A stretch of DNA of 64,000 nt, taken from the NCBI RefSeq assembly GCF_016802725.1, contig NC_052679.1, positions 23,369,561 through 23,433,560 on the forward strand, read 5' to 3'. Source of the stretch: Solenopsis invicta (Eukaryota; Arthropoda; Insecta; Hymenoptera; Formicidae). Numbering within the stretch: position 1 is the first letter of the stretch; the number at the start of each line of letters is the position of its first letter. Of this stretch, positions 60,893 to 64,000 are shown in pieces. The notes below the pieces were generated by a model. The model had not been told where the DNA came from. It was given only the letters and a program-made list of their open reading frames with translations, and did no database searches. Position numbers and translations under genes: made by a program.

Positions 60893-62041
60893 GTTATCTA
60901 TATAAAATTAAATCTGTATAAAATTATTTAATGAAATGACTTTATCTTATCTTTTTCTAGATTATTAGAATGTACGTTATCTCCATCTTTATCTTAGATA
61001 AAAAAGTGTTTTTTTCAAATTATCCAAGTTAATATAAACAAATCTGAAGTATTATTCTTAGGCTGAACCTCCATCTTACTATTTATCCTAACAGGAGAAT
61101 TTTTTAAAGTGATAAATACATAGATGAGAAAATAGTAGTGCAATATAGAAGTTGCTCCAAAATTAAATAATTGGTTCGAACATTTTTACAAAAAACTTGC
61201 ACCATTTATTATAATGGCAAAGAGTTATACACAGAAAGACAAAACATTCTTTTCTTTTGAGAATATCCTTTCTTTTTTGAAATGTTAAACATTGAAAAGA
61301 GATTACATAGTTAAACAGACATGATTTACTTATATGAAGAAATTTTGTGTAATTTATCAAGAAAAGTATATTCTCATTATTTAATAATAATTTTCATGAA
61401 TTGAGAGGAAAAAGTATTGGATAGAAAATAATATCTAAACTAAGAATAAGAATTTTTAAAAATGTTTTATTATCAAAACAATGATATTATGCTTTTTAGA
61501 GGATTATTATAGTATATAATATTAAAATGAAATAAAATGTTTTACTGAAATTTAAGATTGTCTTTTTAAAGAAAGTTAAATTATACATAAGCAAGATTAT
61601 AATTATTTCATATATAAGCAAGAATATAATTTCTTACATATGAAACAATGATTGTTGCAGAGATATTGATTTTAACTTGATACTTTCTTTCTGTGTATAT
61701 TCTCTATATTTTTCAACTTTGGTTTTTATTTGCGTATTAATCCGAATCAAAATAGAAACATTTTTGTTAGATTGAATTATTTGAGGAATGTGTTTTTAAG
61801 AAACAAAAATAAAAATATTTATAAATAAACATATAAATATATTGTTTTTACCTTGAATTGTTTGCTTAACAGCCATTTATCTTATAAAATTGTAAATGGA
61901 GCTATATATATAATTTTATCTGGATAAAATTGTAAATTTAAATCATCTTTATTTTATCTAAAATACGTTTATCTTACGTAATTTATTTATCTTATCTTTA
62001 TTTAATTGCTAGTTATCTAAATGCATCACTAATTATCCTGC
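60893..62041. mobile_element. Possible hAT-derived element rich in TTATCT
   Basis: The left end CAGGATTTGCCGTTATCTA and the reverse-complemented right end CAGGATAATTAG, with TTTAGATAAC further in, share CAGGAT and TTATCT/AGATAA motifs. A stretch inside (60939-61110) recurs at 63718-63930. No target duplication was found, so this is tentative. Confidence 0.35.
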
Positions 62042-62089
62042 ACAGAATCAGATATAATTCTGCTTCGTAAATTTTAGCGCGCACTAATC

Positions 62090-63560
62090 TTTTCGGTAAT
62101 CTACATCGCGATTGATGCCACAATCTCTTTTACTGTATCTTCCACTTTAGATCGATTTCGCAGCATAATGTGAATCGACTGTGCTTCGAATTCTATTATT
62201 TTATCGAGCGGCGGCCGGAAAGATAGGCGCGAAAATTGCGTCGGAACTCATTGCCGCTGCCATCTCGTACACTCTTCTCCCGTTCGCGCGCGGGCGTTAA
62301 CTAATCTGATTAATATCCGATTTGGACGATGGATAATGAAAACGGCAGGTACGCCATGACACCTACATCCACAGGTGGCCAATTAATTTACAAGCGCACA
62401 CACTTTACGTGACATCGACATATCCCGGGCACGAAGTCAGATCTCCCTTTGATCTGCTACCAGGTACGGGGACGCGATCCCCTTTGTGCGTGTAGCCGCA
62501 CAATACATACGCGCCCCGCGATATGCAGCGCATCGGCATTTTCGCGTTGGAATTTCGGTTTCGCATCGATCGGAAGTAGCGAGCGTTACCGTTACACGCG
62601 GCGGAAGCAGTGCATTTCGCTATTGTTCGCCGCGCCGTGACGCGTCGCGTCGCGACGCGATGGGCGCCGCGCCGTGACGTTCGGCCGGCGCGGCAGCGTA
62701 GCGCGCGCGAACTTTCGTTTACTTTGCTCTCGGTTTAATAATCGTAATGGAAACAGGTGCCGGGACCACGTGGCGGTAAAAACGCTACCTTTTCGATGAA
62801 GTTCGCGGTGCGAACGTCGCACTGCGCGAGTAAATAACGGCGAGGACGATGGCCCAGCGGCGCGCGGCGGTGGCGGCAGCGGCGGCGGCGACACTCGTTC
62901 TTGATTAATCAATAAAGCGCTTCGCGGCGCTCGAAATTACGAGCGCGGATTACGAGCAGCGACGAATCAGTCGTAAATCCTGCGACCCGGCGTGGCGCTC
63001 GCACGAACGGCCGTTTTCATGAAATTTAAAACGGGGGAGGGGGATTACAAACGGAGATATTTTTTACGAGGACGCGCGCGTTATCGGAACATTTTTGCGC
63101 CCGATCAACCGGGGGCCGCTTTTTGTTGCATACCGACAGTCAGTTTTGCTGCTCGAATAATTTCGGCCGTTTGTTGTATAGATGCTGCGGCGCAAACCCA
63201 TCATGATTTACTTGTGAAATTTATTCGTGTTTTATAGAATGAATACGAAACGTGTACGAGCGTTGTATCGCATTTATTTGTACACGATACGATATCTTCT
63301 CTTCTAAGATCGATTTATCATCTCGGATTTTTAAGCAGCGCGGCTGTTTTACTTCGTTCGTATTATTTCGGTCCACTAGGCGCTCGTTGACCGCGAGATC
63401 AGTGAGAGTAAGACTGAAATTGCACCCCTGAAACTGGACAGAACAATAATTTCTCGAACCTCTCTAGGGAACGAAGGGAAGCGAAGGGAAGTTTCTTCGG
63501 GATAGAAGGAGTTGTCATAAGGGCTGCGGGAAGAAACTTATCTCTGCGAATACGAGTCGT
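62090..63560. promoter_or_regulatory. CpG-rich region near right edge
   Basis: Very CpG-dense at about 62470-63110, including CGCGTCGCGTCGCGACGCG at 62640-62658 and a GGCGGC run near 62870-62890. Frames are compositional (polyproline on minus, polyalanine on plus). It is possibly another promoter or first exon. No gene can be named. Confidence 0.3.
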
Positions 63561-63717
63561 AAATTTTTTCCATTAGCGGTTAGTTTGACATTAACTTGCG
63601 CGATAATGTTACAATTTTAATTTTATGAGGCTAATATATTGCGTCAACAAAAATTACGATGAATGAGAAGACGTACACCTAAACACATATATTATGAATA
63701 AATCATTTAGATAAAGA

Positions 63718-63745
63718 AGCAGCTTTATCTTATCTTTATCTAAAT

Positions 63746-63783
<38 letters not shown>

Positions 63784-63930
63784 GTTTATCTTAAATAAAA
63801 GAAGTATTATCTCTTTCAAATTATGTAAGCTAAACAGTAATGAAAATGAGAGAAATATTGTCCTTAGCATAAATGTTCAAATTATCATTTTTCTTAATAG
63901 TAGAATTTTTCAAAATATTAATAACAGGAT
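63718..63930. repeat. Second copy of the TTATCT-rich repeat, containing a (TA)n tract
   Basis: Matches 60939-61110 in the same orientation (CTTTATCTTATCTTT, TTTATCTTA followed by ATAAAA, TTTCAAATTAT), with a (TA)n microsatellite at 63749-63779 inserted. Confidence 0.5.
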
Positions 63931-64000
63931 TGCGTTTCGAAAGGCATTGCTAGTACATACCAAAAATCTATAGTTTCACATAAAGTTGTACATCAAAAAT

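Noticed and set aside
62592..62912. Minus-strand frame with a polyproline start, and plus-strand polyalanine frame
   Set aside because: These come from a GGCGGC run and CpG-rich composition. No splice context or recognisable domain.
1..64000. CRISPR arrays, rRNA, tRNA genes, bacterial operon signals
   Set aside because: None seen. No tRNA cloverleaf-like B-box with matching arms was found by eye, and the gene structure is clearly eukaryotic.

Overview
The window reads as nuclear DNA of an insect, most likely an ant or another hymenopteran. This is inferred, not proven. The introns are short and AT-rich, the GT-AG sites are ordinary insect ones, CpG is not depleted in the GC-richer patches, and small non-autonomous DNA transposons are abundant.

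Region 1 (1..9310, minus strand) is the 5' part of VPS13B, the bridge-like lipid-transfer protein. I resolve 30 phase-consistent exons covering about the first 1862 residues. The gene runs off the left edge. Region 2 (9311..11916) is the head-to-head intergenic space; its CpG-rich core at about 9.95-10.37 kb is the likely VPS13B promoter. Region 3 (11917..41462, plus strand) is a complete outer-arm axonemal dynein heavy chain of the DNAH5/DNAH8 (Chlamydomonas gamma, Drosophila kl-3) class. It has 66 exons, which join without a frame break into 4598 codons plus a stop, close to the usual length of the family. Three of its introns appear to use a GC donor instead of GT.

Region 4 (41463..64000) has no recognisable protein-coding gene. 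It holds two CpG-rich blocks (about 45.0-46.4 and 47.4-48.2 kb) that look like divergent promoters. On the minus strand, a donor at 44988 and a well-formed 66-nt exon at 44344..44409 point to the 5' end of an unknown transcript. On the plus strand, a candidate first exon ends at 48139. It is followed by about 16 kb of intron-like DNA with further CpG-rich islands and a candidate recursive splice site at 51532/51533.

About twenty transposon-derived inverted-repeat elements or repeat copies lie in the introns and intergenic DNA. Several have clear target-site duplications: Mutator-like with 9 bp, hAT with 8 bp, Harbinger-like with TTA, and mariner-like with TA. The two main genes have unrelated roles (Golgi/endosomal lipid transfer and ciliary motility) and share only their neighbourhood. 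Exon coordinates were read by eye from splice signals, reading frame and family conservation; no alignment or transcript data were available.
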